This document shows positions 17,968-28,700 of a stretch of DNA of 64,000 nucleotides, piece after piece. The position numbers and the translations under genes are program-made. Source of the DNA: JAIVJG01 sp964236735. GTDB taxonomy: Bacteria; Acidobacteriota; Blastocatellia; Pyrinomonadales; Pyrinomonadaceae. Under the pieces are notes generated by a model, which was given only the letters and a program-made list of their open reading frames with translations, searched no databases and was not told the DNA's origin. The DNA lies in the NCBI GenBank assembly GCA_964236735.1, contig CAXSFM010000006.1, positions 124,001 to 188,000 of the forward strand, written 5' to 3'. How positions within the stretch are numbered: the stretch's first letter is position 1; each line of letters opens with the position of its first letter.

Positions 17968-18972
17968 TTAACTGCGCCCGCGCAGCTTGTTAAGTTCCAA
18001 CCTGAATGCTTCGACGTTATCTTTCTTAATCGCTTTCGTCGGGACGAGAATTTGCTTGCTTTCGGGAATCATCGAGCGGTCGCCGTCCAGTATTTTTCCC
18101 ATCATCAGAATCGAGCGATAGCCGAACTCGTAAGGTTGCTGCACGACGGTGGCGTAGATGGCGTCGTCTTTGATGCCGCTCAGTGTCTCGTCGTCTTCGT
18201 CGAAGCACACGATCTTCACTTTGCCGACTTTGCCCGCCTCGCGCACCGCGCCGACAATCGCCGGCCCGTTGTAAGCCCAGAGTCCGACCATGCCCGCGAT
18301 GTCGGGGACGCTCACCAACGTGTCGGCGGCGTTCGACTTGGCGCGCACGCGGTCTGTGTTGTCCGTGCGGACATCAACGATTTGAATGTTCGAGCCTTGC
18401 AGAGCTTCCTTCAGCCCCTGATAACGCTGCTGCGCGTTGGCCGCATCGAGCACGCCGACGAAGACCATGATCTTGCCGCCCTGCGGCAGAGCTTCCTTGA
18501 CGAGTTCGCCCGCCTGCCGTCCGGCGGCGACGTTGTCCGTGCCGATGTAGCACGCGCGTTTGCTGTTGGGCGCGTCGCTGTCCTGCGTGATGACGAGAGA
18601 CTTCGACGCCGCGCCGTCGAGCATGGGCGTCTGGTTGGCCGGGTCAACGGGACTGATGGCGATGCCTTCGACGCCCTTCGCCAGCAAGTCGTCAACGACG
18701 CGCTGTTGTTCGGCGGCAGTGCCGTCGGAGTCTATCCTGAACTCGACCTCCACGTTCGGCAGTTCGGCGTCGGCTTTCTCCGTGCCTTTGCGCGCGATAG
18801 TCCAATAGTCAGAGGCGTTGTTGGTGACGAACGCGACCTTGTGCGTCTTTCCCGCGTTGTTGCCGCCGCCGGTGTTCGTCGTCGTTGACGGCTGGTTGCA
18901 CGCGGCCATCAAGAGCAGCAGCGACAGGCAAGCGGGCACGCCAATCAAATAAGCCTTTTTATTTTGTCTCAT
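17968..18972 (-). CDS. Sugar ABC transporter substrate-binding lipoprotein
   Basis: A 334-residue periplasmic binding protein of the RbsB/XylF class. It starts with a lipoprotein signal (PACLSLLLLMAACNQ, lipobox LMAAC) and a low-complexity Thr/Asn/Gly linker, then KVAFVTNNASDYWTIARKGT, the usual first strand, and DLLAKGVEGIAISPVDP, ITQDSDAPNSKRACYIGTDN and GMVGLWAYNGPAIVGAV. It is the likely receptor for the ATPase and permease at 12432-14990, although it is encoded about 3 kb away with xylA. Upstream, 18973-19060 holds a small CAATTG-centred palindrome (TTCAATTGA) that could be an operator. Confidence 0.93.
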   Translation of the reverse strand: MRQNKKAYLIGVPACLSLLLLMAACNQPSTTTNTGGGNNAGKTHKVAFVTNNASDYWTIARKGTEKADAELPNVEVEFRIDSDGTAAEQQRVVDDLLAKGVEGIAISPVDPANQTPMLDGAASKSLVITQDSDAPNSKRACYIGTDNVAAGRQAGELVKEALPQGGKIMVFVGVLDAANAQQRYQGLKEALQGSNIQIVDVRTDNTDRVRAKSNAADTLVSVPDIAGMVGLWAYNGPAIVGAVREAGKVGKVKIVCFDEDDETLSGIKDDAIYATVVQQPYEFGYRSILMMGKILDGDRSMIPESKQILVPTKAIKKDNVEAFRLELNKLRGRS

Positions 18973-19186
18973 CTATTTGCCTCGAATAAAACGGGATGTC
19001 TAACTGAATTGACGGGCGCACTCAATGACGCTCAATTGAATGCTCGCTCGCATAATTCCGTACTGTCGAACTTTCGGCCTCTTTTATCTGCAAAGCATCC
19101 GTTGATGTCAAGCACAATCTCTGCCGGACGCGGCATTGACGGATAAGCTTGCGTGGCTGATGACGGCGATTCTCCTCGCTTGCGCC

Positions 19187-19786
19187 TTACTGCGCCCGTC
19201 CCAATTTCTCGTCTATGTAGATGCACCAGACATGCAGCAACATTAAGTGAACTTCCTGTACGTGCGCCGTCACGTCGCTCGGCACGGCCAGTATGTGATC
19301 CGCGTCGCCGCCGTCCAATCCATTCTGACCCGTCACGGCCACCGTCACCGCGCCGCGCTCGCGCGCCATGCGAAGTCCGCGAATGACATTCGACGAGCGC
19401 CCGCTCGTGGTAAAACCGAAGGCGATGTCGCCCGGCAACGCGAGGGCTTGAAGTTGACGCTCGAACAACACTTCATAACCGAAGTCGTTGGTGATGCAGG
19501 TGACTGTCCCCGCGTCGCTCGCCAGCGCGATGGCGGGAAAGGGCTGGCGCGTCATGGAGAAGCGTCCCAACAACTCTCCGACCAGATGGCTGGCCTGCGC
19601 CGCGCTGCCGCCGTTGCCGAAGGCGAGAACTTTGTGTCCATCCTGCAACGCCTTGACCAGAGCGCGCGCCACTTCTTCCGCGCCGTCTTGCAAACTCTCG
19701 ACGCTTCGCTCAACGACCTTGTTGTGCGCGGCGAAGTGTTCCGCAATAAGACCTGAGTTCATATCATCCATCGTCTGACAATCCAT
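19187..19786 (-). CDS. gmhA: Sedoheptulose-7-phosphate isomerase-like SIS protein
   Basis: A 199-residue single SIS domain protein. GmhA makes D-glycero-D-manno-heptose 7-phosphate for lipopolysaccharide heptose or related glycans. The family pattern is present: AFGNGGSAAQASHLVGELLG, then ALASDAGTVTCITNDFGYE, GDIAFGFTTSGRSSNVIRG and the C-terminal TAHVQEVHLMLLHVWC with the helical His/Gln segment typical of the active site. The start at 19786 could instead be one of two Met codons within the next ten residues. A role in heptose synthesis is likely but other SIS sugar isomerases cannot be excluded. Confidence 0.88.
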   Translation of the reverse strand: MDCQTMDDMNSGLIAEHFAAHNKVVERSVESLQDGAEEVARALVKALQDGHKVLAFGNGGSAAQASHLVGELLGRFSMTRQPFPAIALASDAGTVTCITNDFGYEVLFERQLQALALPGDIAFGFTTSGRSSNVIRGLRMARERGAVTVAVTGQNGLDGGDADHILAVPSDVTAHVQEVHLMLLHVWCIYIDEKLGRAQ

Positions 19787-20195
19787 AAAATTTTCAACTT
19801 CATTCCAACCGCCGGCGAGCCGCCGCGCGGCCTCATGTAAATGAGCGGCATCAACCTCGCAGCCAGTGAACGAACCTTACCTCAAAAAGTGGGCAGTGAG
19901 GTAAGACTTTTTAAGCGTCTCCGCCGGAGCCGATTTGATACGGACATCTTAAAAGAATGAGCGCGGACTTCCGACATCATCTCTCTCTCTGGATTAACGA
20001 AAAGTATGTCGCAGGCGCGCAACATGATATAAAATTCTCTAAAAGAATATTCGTCTTCGTTTTGCACAAACGTCGAGGCTCAGTCGTGGTTGCCGGCAGT
20101 AAGTATGATGATCGCCATTAACCGACGCCCGTCTCTTCTTGCCCGTAAGATAAAGATGGCGCGAGCCTTCGACAATGCGCCGTGAAATCTCAGCC
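19787..20195. other. Intergenic region upstream of gmhA and the SGNH gene
   Basis: No gene supported. It holds the divergent starts of gmhA and the SGNH hydrolase gene, a compact element with two offset inverted repeats at 19876-19911 (listed separately), and an AT-rich stretch around 20020-20060 that may contain promoter sequence. Confidence 0.5.
19876..19911. repeat. Interleaved inverted repeats
   Basis: Segment order is A (CTTACCTC), B (AAAAAGT), GGGCAGT, A' (GAGGTAAG), B' (ACTTTTT). A pairs with A' and B with B', but the pairs cross, so they cannot both form a simple hairpin. As RNA this would be two mutually exclusive hairpins or a pseudoknot. Confidence 0.45.
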
Positions 20196-21206
20196 ATGAG
20201 TCTCTCTTTAATCAAGCACGCGCTCAAAAAAATTTCGCTCGTGATGCTCGCCGTCGTCGCCGGCATTTTAATGGTGGAGTTGACGCTGCGGCTGTTTTCC
20301 CCACGCTCCTATCCGGTCATTCCCGCCGCTTATGAATACGACCCGGACGCGGCGTTTCGTCTCCGGCCTCAGACACATCTTTTCAAAACAACCGACCATC
20401 AACAGGAGAGCGTCTCCAACTCTCTCGGCACAGCCAATTTTCAGGATAGTTTCGACGGCTACGAGTCGCTCGTCTTCGCCGTCGGCGACTCGTACACGCA
20501 AGGGACGGGCGTGCCGGCGGACATGTCTTATCCGGCGCAACTCGACTTCATACTCAATCAGGACGAGCGAGGCTTTTACGTCAAGCGTTACGGAGTAGTG
20601 AATCTCGGCGTCGCGGGCTACGGCGGAGAGCAATCTTTAATCAGACTTCGCAATTGGGGGACGCGGCTGAAGGCTCCGGCGATAATTTTATATCTCGGAT
20701 GCGACAACGATTTTGAAGACGATCTAGCATTCACAAGCGGCGACCGTCGCTCGATAATCGTCGCGGGCAGCCCTTCGTGGGGAAGACTGACCAGCCCTCT
20801 GCGCTTCTTCTTCGAGCGGACGCAAATCGGCCTGCTCGCGCGCGTCGCTTATCGCCAGCGCGTCAGGGAACAGATGGTTGACGAGGCGTTGAAGAAGTTG
20901 AGCGTGAAGCCTTCGGTCGCGGAGTTGGAGTCGTCGGCGCTGGAACGAATAAAATCTTATGCGGAGGAAAACAATTCTCTGCTCGTCGTGAGTTGGAGCG
21001 ATGAGAACGAGTCTTACCGTTGGCTGAAAACGTGGGCGGCGGAGCGCGGAGTGGCTTTCGCGGACTGGTCGCCGAAAGCGAATTCCGTCAGAGCGGTGAT
21101 GCCGAATCTATCGCTCGACAACGAGCATTCGGGCGGGCATCATCGCGGCTGGACGAACGAATTCATCGCGTTGGAATTCGCGCGGCAGATTCGCGCGCAT
21201 CGTTGA
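20196..21206 (+). CDS. SGNH/GDSL-family hydrolase, membrane-anchored or exported
   Basis: A protein of about 336 residues starting at Met 20196 (MSLSLIKHALKKISLVMLA), with an N-terminal hydrophobic segment IVMLAVVAGILMVELTL-like (residues 14-32) acting as signal or anchor. The catalytic Ser block is AVGDSYTQGTG, block II Gly is in LGVAGYGGEQS, block III Asn in YLGCDNDFEDD, and the C-terminal Asp/His pair is in LDNEHSGGHHRGW. The family includes lipases, esterases and carbohydrate acetyl- or acyl-hydrolases; this form with a long DxxH context resembles glycan O-acyl-modifying SGNH proteins. A start seven codons upstream (20175) is possible but has no ribosome site. Confidence 0.82.
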   Translation: MSLSLIKHALKKISLVMLAVVAGILMVELTLRLFSPRSYPVIPAAYEYDPDAAFRLRPQTHLFKTTDHQQESVSNSLGTANFQDSFDGYESLVFAVGDSYTQGTGVPADMSYPAQLDFILNQDERGFYVKRYGVVNLGVAGYGGEQSLIRLRNWGTRLKAPAIILYLGCDNDFEDDLAFTSGDRRSIIVAGSPSWGRLTSPLRFFFERTQIGLLARVAYRQRVREQMVDEALKKLSVKPSVAELESSALERIKSYAEENNSLLVVSWSDENESYRWLKTWAAERGVAFADWSPKANSVRAVMPNLSLDNEHSGGHHRGWTNEFIALEFARQIRAHR

Positions 21207-21288
21207 CGAATTAGTTTTCATCTGCCATCAATAGCCATCTGCGTTTAGGACATACAACAAGGAATTGTCAGCGTATCCCCAAGTCTTT

Positions 21289-22704
21289 ATGAAATTCGTT
21301 TACCCGCCGGGGCCGAAGAGTAAGCTCTTCGGCGTCGAATTACACCTCGCCAGCCAGCGCGACCCGCTCGGATTCATGGAGCGTCTGGCGCGCGAGTACG
21401 GCGACGTTGTTCATTTTAAGATCGGCGGGCGGCACGTCTATTTATTGAACCACCCGGACGACATCAAGGACGTGCTTGTTAGCCACTATGCCAATTTCAT
21501 CAAAGGTCGCGGCGTCGCCCGCCGGCGTGATAATTTTCTGGGCGAAGGTTTGCTCACCAGTGAAAACAATTTCCATCGCCGCCAACGACGGTTGACGCAG
21601 CCGGCCTTTCATCACGAGCGTTTCTCCGCTTACGGCGCGGCGATGGCGAAACTGGCGGCGGACGCTTCAGACTCGTGGCGCGCGGGCGAGAGTCTCGACG
21701 TGCTGGAAGCGATGCGACAGATCACATTGTCCATCACCAGCCGGACGCTTTTCGGGACGAGCGTAGAGACGGAACACGAGCGAATCATCGCGGCGTTTCG
21801 CGCAGGCTTGAGCCGCTTCAGTTCATTCAAGCCATCCGTCAGACGCCTCTCCGACCGTCTCTCGTTCATTCATCGTCGGCGGCTGAAACAAGCGCGATGT
21901 GAGCTTGAGACGGTGGTCTCTCAGATCATTGCCGAACGCGGGCGTGAGGAAGTTGACCGGGGCGACCTGCTTTCCCTGTTGCTGTCGAGAGACGGCGAAG
22001 AAGATGAAAACTTGACGAGCGACAAGCAGATTCGCGACGAGGCGATGACGCTCTTCATCGGCGGCTTTGAGAACGTCGCCACCGCGCTGACGTGGACGTG
22101 GTATCTGCTGGCGCAACACGCGGAAGTTCAAGAGAAGTTGCACGAAGAGTTGGACGACGTGCTCGGCGGGAGATTGCCGACAGCCAGTGACATGCCGCGA
22201 CTCAATTACACACGCATGGTGTTTGAGGAAGCGATGCGACTTTATCCGCCCGTGCCCCGTCTGGTGCGGACGGCGGTGCGCGATTATCAGGTCGGCGCGT
22301 ACACCATTCCAGCCGGCGCGCTCGTCGTCGTCAGTCAATATCTGATGCACCGCGACGCGCGTTACTACGCGCAGCCGGAACGCTTCGACCCCGAACGCTG
22401 GACGCTCGCAGCCAGACGCGCGCGTCCCGCTTACACGTATTTCCCTTTCGGCGGCGGGCCGCGCCGTTGCATCGGCGAGGGCTTCGCATACATGGAAGGC
22501 GTGCTCGTGCTGGCGACGCTCGCCGCACGCTGGAGACTGAGCCTCGCTTCGCGCGCGCCCGTCGAGATGAACGCCACGCACTTTCTACACCCGAAGGGAA
22601 CATTAACCATGACGGCGGAGAGGCGCGACGCTCAAGTCAACCATCCCGTGCCGGCGAACATTGAAGCCGTGTTGAGCGCAGAAGCGGCGGCATCACGACA
22701 ATAA
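21289..22704 (+). CDS. Cytochrome P450
   Basis: A haem-thiolate monooxygenase of about 471 residues. Conserved elements are the I-helix oxygen-binding segment FIGGFENVATALTWTW (Ala/Gly-x-x-Thr replaced by GGFENVAT), the K-helix ExxR in FEEAMRLYPPVPRLVR, the PERF segment YAQPERFDPERWT, and the haem loop FPFGGGPRRCIGEGFA with its Cys ligand. It resembles class-I-like soluble bacterial P450s of the CYP102/CYP110/fatty-acid-like group in its N-terminus (YPPGPKSKLFG). The ATG at 21289 was chosen; a TTG eight codons earlier is possible, and neither has a well-spaced ribosome site. No ferredoxin gene is adjacent. The substrate is unknown. Confidence 0.93.
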   Translation: MKFVYPPGPKSKLFGVELHLASQRDPLGFMERLAREYGDVVHFKIGGRHVYLLNHPDDIKDVLVSHYANFIKGRGVARRRDNFLGEGLLTSENNFHRRQRRLTQPAFHHERFSAYGAAMAKLAADASDSWRAGESLDVLEAMRQITLSITSRTLFGTSVETEHERIIAAFRAGLSRFSSFKPSVRRLSDRLSFIHRRRLKQARCELETVVSQIIAERGREEVDRGDLLSLLLSRDGEEDENLTSDKQIRDEAMTLFIGGFENVATALTWTWYLLAQHAEVQEKLHEELDDVLGGRLPTASDMPRLNYTRMVFEEAMRLYPPVPRLVRTAVRDYQVGAYTIPAGALVVVSQYLMHRDARYYAQPERFDPERWTLAARRARPAYTYFPFGGGPRRCIGEGFAYMEGVLVLATLAARWRLSLASRAPVEMNATHFLHPKGTLTMTAERRDAQVNHPVPANIEAVLSAEAAASRQ

Positions 22705-22796
22705 TTTCGCGCCAACCGTCTTGACGTGAATTAAGAATTTCCCATCGCGCGTCGCACAGCATATCGCGCGGCGATGTCGTGCATACGTTAATGAAT

Positions 22797-25700
22797 TTAC
22801 GGCAACGCCTCGATGTTGATGTAGAAGCGGAAGCTGCCCGTCTGCTGGACGCCGAGTTGGAACTGCACTTCGATTGACGCGCCACTCGCGAGTGAGCCGC
22901 CCGGTATCGCCACGCTCAGACTGGAATTGAAACCGCCGCCGGCAAGTTGCGCGGGTGGCTGTTGCAACGCCGTGCCGCGCACAGTCAACGTGCATGGCGC
23001 GCTCAAGTTCGCAGACGCGCAGGTCGCCGCGTCCATGATGCCGCTCACAGAGACATCGTTTGAAGCCAACGCTCGCAAGTCGGCGACGCCCGAAGAAGGC
23101 GCGGGATAAGTCGTCAGATAGACGGTGCGGAAGCGCAAGGTTGTGACCGCCGCGCCTGTGTTGTTGGTGTAGCGGCGACGAATCAAGAGCGTGCCGAACG
23201 TCTTGTTATTCGACGGGTCGGCGGTGAAATCTCTGGTGCGATTCGGCGCGGCCATGCTGGTCTTCGTCCCGTCGAGCAGATTCTCGGCGATGGTCGCGTT
23301 GCGCTGGATGGGCGCGGAGAGATTCTCCGGCGCGGGCGCACCGAGTCGAGAGCCTGCGCCCGCGCTCGCGCCGTTGGTTGATACAAAGAGAAAGTCGGAT
23401 GCGTTGTCGCCTGTATCTTTGGGCTTGCCCGCGCCGCCGCCGTAGTTCGTCGAGTCGCCCGTGGCCGCCGTGCAGCGACTCGCGCCGAGATTGCAGAGAT
23501 CGCGGAAGAAAGAATGTTCCGCCGTGCCGAGCGTCGCCACGTCGAGCGCCGGATAGCCCGCGCCTTCCTTGTAGAGCGTGTTGGTTTCACTCGTCGAGCC
23601 GACGGCATCGAGGCGCGTCGTCAGAGAGAAGTTGGCTGGCGTCGCCGTGTTGAAAAGCGCGAGGCCAATATTGTCGACGATGTCCGCCGTGTAAGTGGCG
23701 TCGGGAGTCGCCGGAGCAGCGCCGAGACTGTATCCGTTGCTATTAGCGCATAGGAAATGGCCGCCCGCCGGAATGACGGTCGAGTTTGGAATGACGCATC
23801 GCACGACGCCGTCCGATGCCGCGACGGAGAAGCCTGCCGAAGCGTCGGACGTATTGACGGTGATGGGCGCGAGCGTCGTGTTATAGAGTTCGATAAACTC
23901 GTCTGACGCACCATTGGGGCCGCGCGGGCGAAACTCGCTGATGATGAGTTGCCCCGCGCTCGTTGGCGTTGGTGTCGGCGTCGGCGTGGCCGAAGTGACG
24001 ATGCCGACATTGACGGAGGTAAATTCCGACGTGTTGCCGTCGGCGTCCGTCGCGGTGGCGACGATTTTATCGCCGGGCGAGATGCCGAGTGCGGCGGCGT
24101 TGCCCGCGTCAAAGGCCGCGAGTCCGGGCGTGCCGTTTTGATAGTTTGAAGTCGTGTAGTTTGTGCTGCCGATGAAGGTCTGTCCTTGCAGAGTCGAGTC
24201 GGCTTTGAAGAATTCAACGTAGAGTCCGTTTTCACCGTAGTTAGAGTTGCCGTTCGGGTTGGAATCAATCTTGTACTGAATGACAAGATTGCCGCTCGCG
24301 TTGATGATGGCGCTACTGAATTCGGGATAGTTCTGCAAATTGTTCGGGCCGGTGTCGCCGTCGCCGGGATCATTCGGGACGGGCGTTCCGCTGCATCCAC
24401 TCAGATCGCTCGCTTCCTCGTCGGCTGGCGGCGAATCTTCGCACCCGAGGTCAATCCCTAACGTCTGGTTGCCGTAAATCAAGTTTGGATCAACCGAGTT
24501 GCAGCAGCCTGCATCGGGAAAGATCACAACACCCTTCGCATTGAACGCGACGATGTTGCCGGCGTTCGGGTCTGTGCCGCCGACCAAGTTGTTATGCGCG
24601 CCGGAATGAATAATGACGCCGCCAAGCCCGTTGCCCAGCGCGCTCGTGCCATCCGCCTTCGTACCGATGAAGTTGCCGGACACTCGATCCTGGCTTGAGC
24701 TGGAGCCGGTGATGTCAATGCCGCTCAGTGTGTTGCCGGAGATGACGTTTCGCGCGAGCGGAATGTCCGTGCCGAAGCCGCCGATGAGATTCTGCGGCGA
24801 GTCAATGATGAAAATGCCATCTTTCACATTCGGCACAGCGAGAGCGCCCGTCTTGTCTGTGCCGACCAGATTGCCTTGAATCATATTTGCAAAAGGCGGA
24901 ATTGACCCCGGATCAGTCCCGATGTTGAGCACGATTCCATCTCCCGTATTGCCGGAGATAACGTTGCCAAGCGAGTTGACGCCCTTGCTGGTGAGCGTGG
25001 CGTGGTTGCCGTCGCTGTCAATGAGTCCGCCGATGACATTGTTGTTGGCTCCGTTACCGATCACGATGCCGTGCAGGGTATTCGGGATGGCGGCAGTTCC
25101 ACTGAGGTTGAGGCCGACGAAATTCTTCTGCACGATATTATTCGCCGGTGCGGGATCAGTTGGTGAGGCTGCGGCTCCTCGACTGATGACGATTCCCACG
25201 CGATTGCCTGACACCGTGTTGTTGACGACGATATTGCCCGACCCTTGAATGCCGATGCCCATGCCCGTGTTGCCGAGTGCGTTTGTCCCGCCGGAATTTG
25301 TTCCGATTCGATTGTTAATAATTTTGGTTTCGGTAACGCCACTAGTGATGAGAACTCCTCCACTACTCGTGGGAACCCCGTTGTTCCCGGAAATTAGATT
25401 GCCGGAACTGCTCGTGCCGATTTCATTCTTCGTTCCGGCATCAATGAGAATGCCATTTACCGCATTGCCATGCGCGACTGTGCCTGTGATTTCCGTCCCG
25501 ATAAGGTTACCGGTCAGCACGTTGCCGCTCGGGACAGGAGCGTTCGGGTTATTGGGTGAGTTCGTAATGTGGACACCATCCGTTCCGTTGTCGGCGATAA
25601 CATTTCTGATGAGCTTATTGTTCGAGCCGATGATGGTTACGCCGCTATTCTGGTTGCCCGCTCCCTGAGTGCCCGAAAGAGCATCCAGACCTATCCGATT

Positions 25701-28700
25701 GTGCGAGAGCGTATTGTCATTAGCCCCTTCACCCAAGATGACCCCGACGTCGTTGTAGGAAATAACATTTAGAAAATCGGTGGTGCTCCCACCGATTAAG
25801 TTGCCGGTGGTTTTGAATAAGAAAATACCTCGCGCGTTAGGCTGTGAATTCCCCATCACATCGGTTCCGATCAAATTTCCTTGAACCGTGTTTCCAGTTG
25901 TCAGCCCGCTTTGACCGACACCTCCGACAGGTGGAGAGGGGTCTTCGTCGCTGATATAAACGCCACTGTTGTCGCATGTGCCGATGACGTTTCTGGCTTT
26001 GTTGACGTTCCCGCCGATTGTATTGTTCGAGGCACGGATAATGCCAATGCCGATGTAGCACTGATCAAAAGCATTAAGGGCGACGGTGTTTCCGGTGGCG
26101 TTTTCATTAATCAGGACGCCATAAAATTCGCTGCCAAACTTGTTGAGTTGTTCTGGAGGGGAAGAAGTGAGGAGCGTGTTACTAATGCCGCCCACCGTGT
26201 TGCCGCTTGCATTCAAAGTTATGTTGACGCCTCTGGCCATCCGGTTCAGGAATTCGTTCGTGCCGTCAGCAGAGGTGTCGAAGTAATTTCCGGCCACGTT
26301 ATTCTGCGTTGATTGCGCGCCTTGAATCAAAACATTTGAGTTCGTGCTGCCGGCAATGAGGTTGCGCGCGAACGATGCGGTTTCATTCTGTCCGACGCCG
26401 ATGGTGTTGGAGCGGGAGTTGTCAATCACAATGCCGTTTGTCATGTTACCGGTAGACAGCGCGGTTCCATCTGGAGTAGTGCCGATGAAACAAGCTTTGA
26501 CCGAGTTGCCGCCCTGCCCGCCGTTGCTGTTGCCGTCGAGGACGATGCCGTTACCGAGTGCAAAATTGTTGATGGCGAAACCTCTGATGCTCGCGGGGCC
26601 GGCGGTCACTCTGAGACCTGTGATGTTGTTGCCGACATTCGCGCCATTCACTTCGATGAGCGGCGTGTCGTTGTAGCCGGGTTGCGTAGAGGCGTCTATC
26701 CTGACTTTGGCGGTGATCGGCGGAAGCGCCGTCATGGGTGAAATCGTCTGCACGCCGCCGCCGGGAATATCGAAAGCGACGAACGCGCCGCCGCCCCTGT
26801 TGTTAGCCTCTTCGATGGCCGCGCGCAGCGTACATTGATTGCCCGTCTGGTTCGGGTCAACATCGCAAACGCCATCGTTCGCCGCGCCGTCGTCCTCATC
26901 GCCCGTTGTGTTGACGATAATCGGATCAACGCAACCGATGGCCGCATTAGTTTCACGAAGACGGTTGACCGTATTCTGGTCGCAGAGTCCCGCGCCGCAT
27001 GAGAACTCCGACGTTTGTAGATCGGGATTGGTCGCCGTCGCGGTAATCACCTGCCCCGCAGAAATATTTGCTGAGGTGAAGTCAAATTCGGCGATGCCGT
27101 AGATGCCGGTCGTGACGCTCAAGGCACCGGCGTAGGTTTCGCCTTCGCCGTACATAGAAGGATCAGCGGCGGCGTTCGTGTAGAAATCAATGGCGAAGGT
27201 CGTGTGCGGAAGGCTCTTGATGGTGCCATGCACGTTGAACGAGCCGTTGCCGTTGTCGGTCGGAGTATTGAGCAAGGGATAGTTCTGTAAACTGTTTGGC
27301 CCCGTGTCGCTGTCGTCGCAATCGTTCTGCGTCACGCCGTCTGCGCCGAGGTCAATGCCGAGATCGCCGTTATTCGCGATGACGTTGGCGCGAATGTTTG
27401 CGCTGCTGCCGTTGCCGGTAACGCTGACGCCCGCCTTGCCGTTATTCGTGATGGTGTTCCCGCGAATGTCGGCAACGCCGCTTTTCACAAGGATGCCGGT
27501 TTTGCCGTTGTTGTTAATGAGGTTCGATTGATTAGCATTTCCGCCGCCGATTTGGACGAACCCGCTCGACGTGATGCCGTCGCCTGTGTTCGGCAGCGCC
27601 GCTCCGCTCTGGTTCACGCCGATGTAGTTATTTTGGACGGTGACGTTACCAGAAATGTCGAGCGCGCCAAGGAAGTTGCCGGAGATAATGTTACGGTCGG
27701 AGGCATTCGTGCCGCCAATCGCGATTGAGCCTGAACTAAAGGATGCGTCCGCGATCACGACGGAGCTAAAAGGGAAAGGATCGGAATTATTCGGCAGAGG
27801 ATTGTTGCCCGTCGTGTCCGTGCCGATCAGGTTACCCGCCAGATAATCCACGAAGCCTGATGCCGGCTCAAGCACGACGGCCACAATTCTGTTGCCTGAG
27901 ATGAGGTTGCCGGACGCGATGCCGGGGAAACCAATATAGCTCGTTTCACCGTCGGCAATAACTCCGTCGTAGTTTGGTAAAGCGACGGTTCCGCTAATGT
28001 CTGTACCGACGAAGCTGCTGAAAATACCAAACTCGCCTCCCTTGTCGCGGAAGACGGCAGTAACCGCACCATTGTTATTGTCAAAATTGCCGGAGACTAA
28101 AGTGCAAAAGCCCGTGCATGATCCGCCGGGTGTCGTGCCGCCGGGCGAGCCGACGTTGACGAAAGAACCCGCGTTCGGACGAACGGTAATCACGCCGTAA
28201 GGCACATTAAAGCCGCCCGGCTGGTTACCCAGAGTATTTGGCATCGCCACCGTGCCGGTGATGTCCGTGCCGATATTGTCGCCGCTAATGGCTGTGAAAC
28301 CGGCAGGCTGATCCGTGAGAAACTGCGCTTCTATATCAATCGCGCCGTAGCCGTTATTTGAAATGATGTTCCGCCCGCCGCTGGTGATCGAGCCGATGAT
28401 GAGTTGCGTCGGAGGAAGCGTGCCGATGCCTGCGTAGCAGTTACCCAGCGGCGCAGTGCCGCTCGCGTTCGTGCCGATCTTATTACCCTTGATGAGATTG
28501 TTAAGCGTGAGGTTGGTGTTCGGGTCGTCCTCGCTAAAGAGCAATCCCTCTACGATGCCGCCGCCCGCACATTGCCCCGTATTCGGTAACACCACGCCGT
28601 TGCCGGAAATCACGTTGCCCGCGCCAACCGCGTCGCCCCCGATGAGATTGTTGCTGCCGAGCATGAGCATTCCTCTGGTGTTGGGCAGCTTTTGATTTCC

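Noticed and set aside
17914..18888. Plus-strand frame of 324 codons across the binding lipoprotein
   Set aside because: Shadow of the lipoprotein gene on the minus strand; no independent motif.
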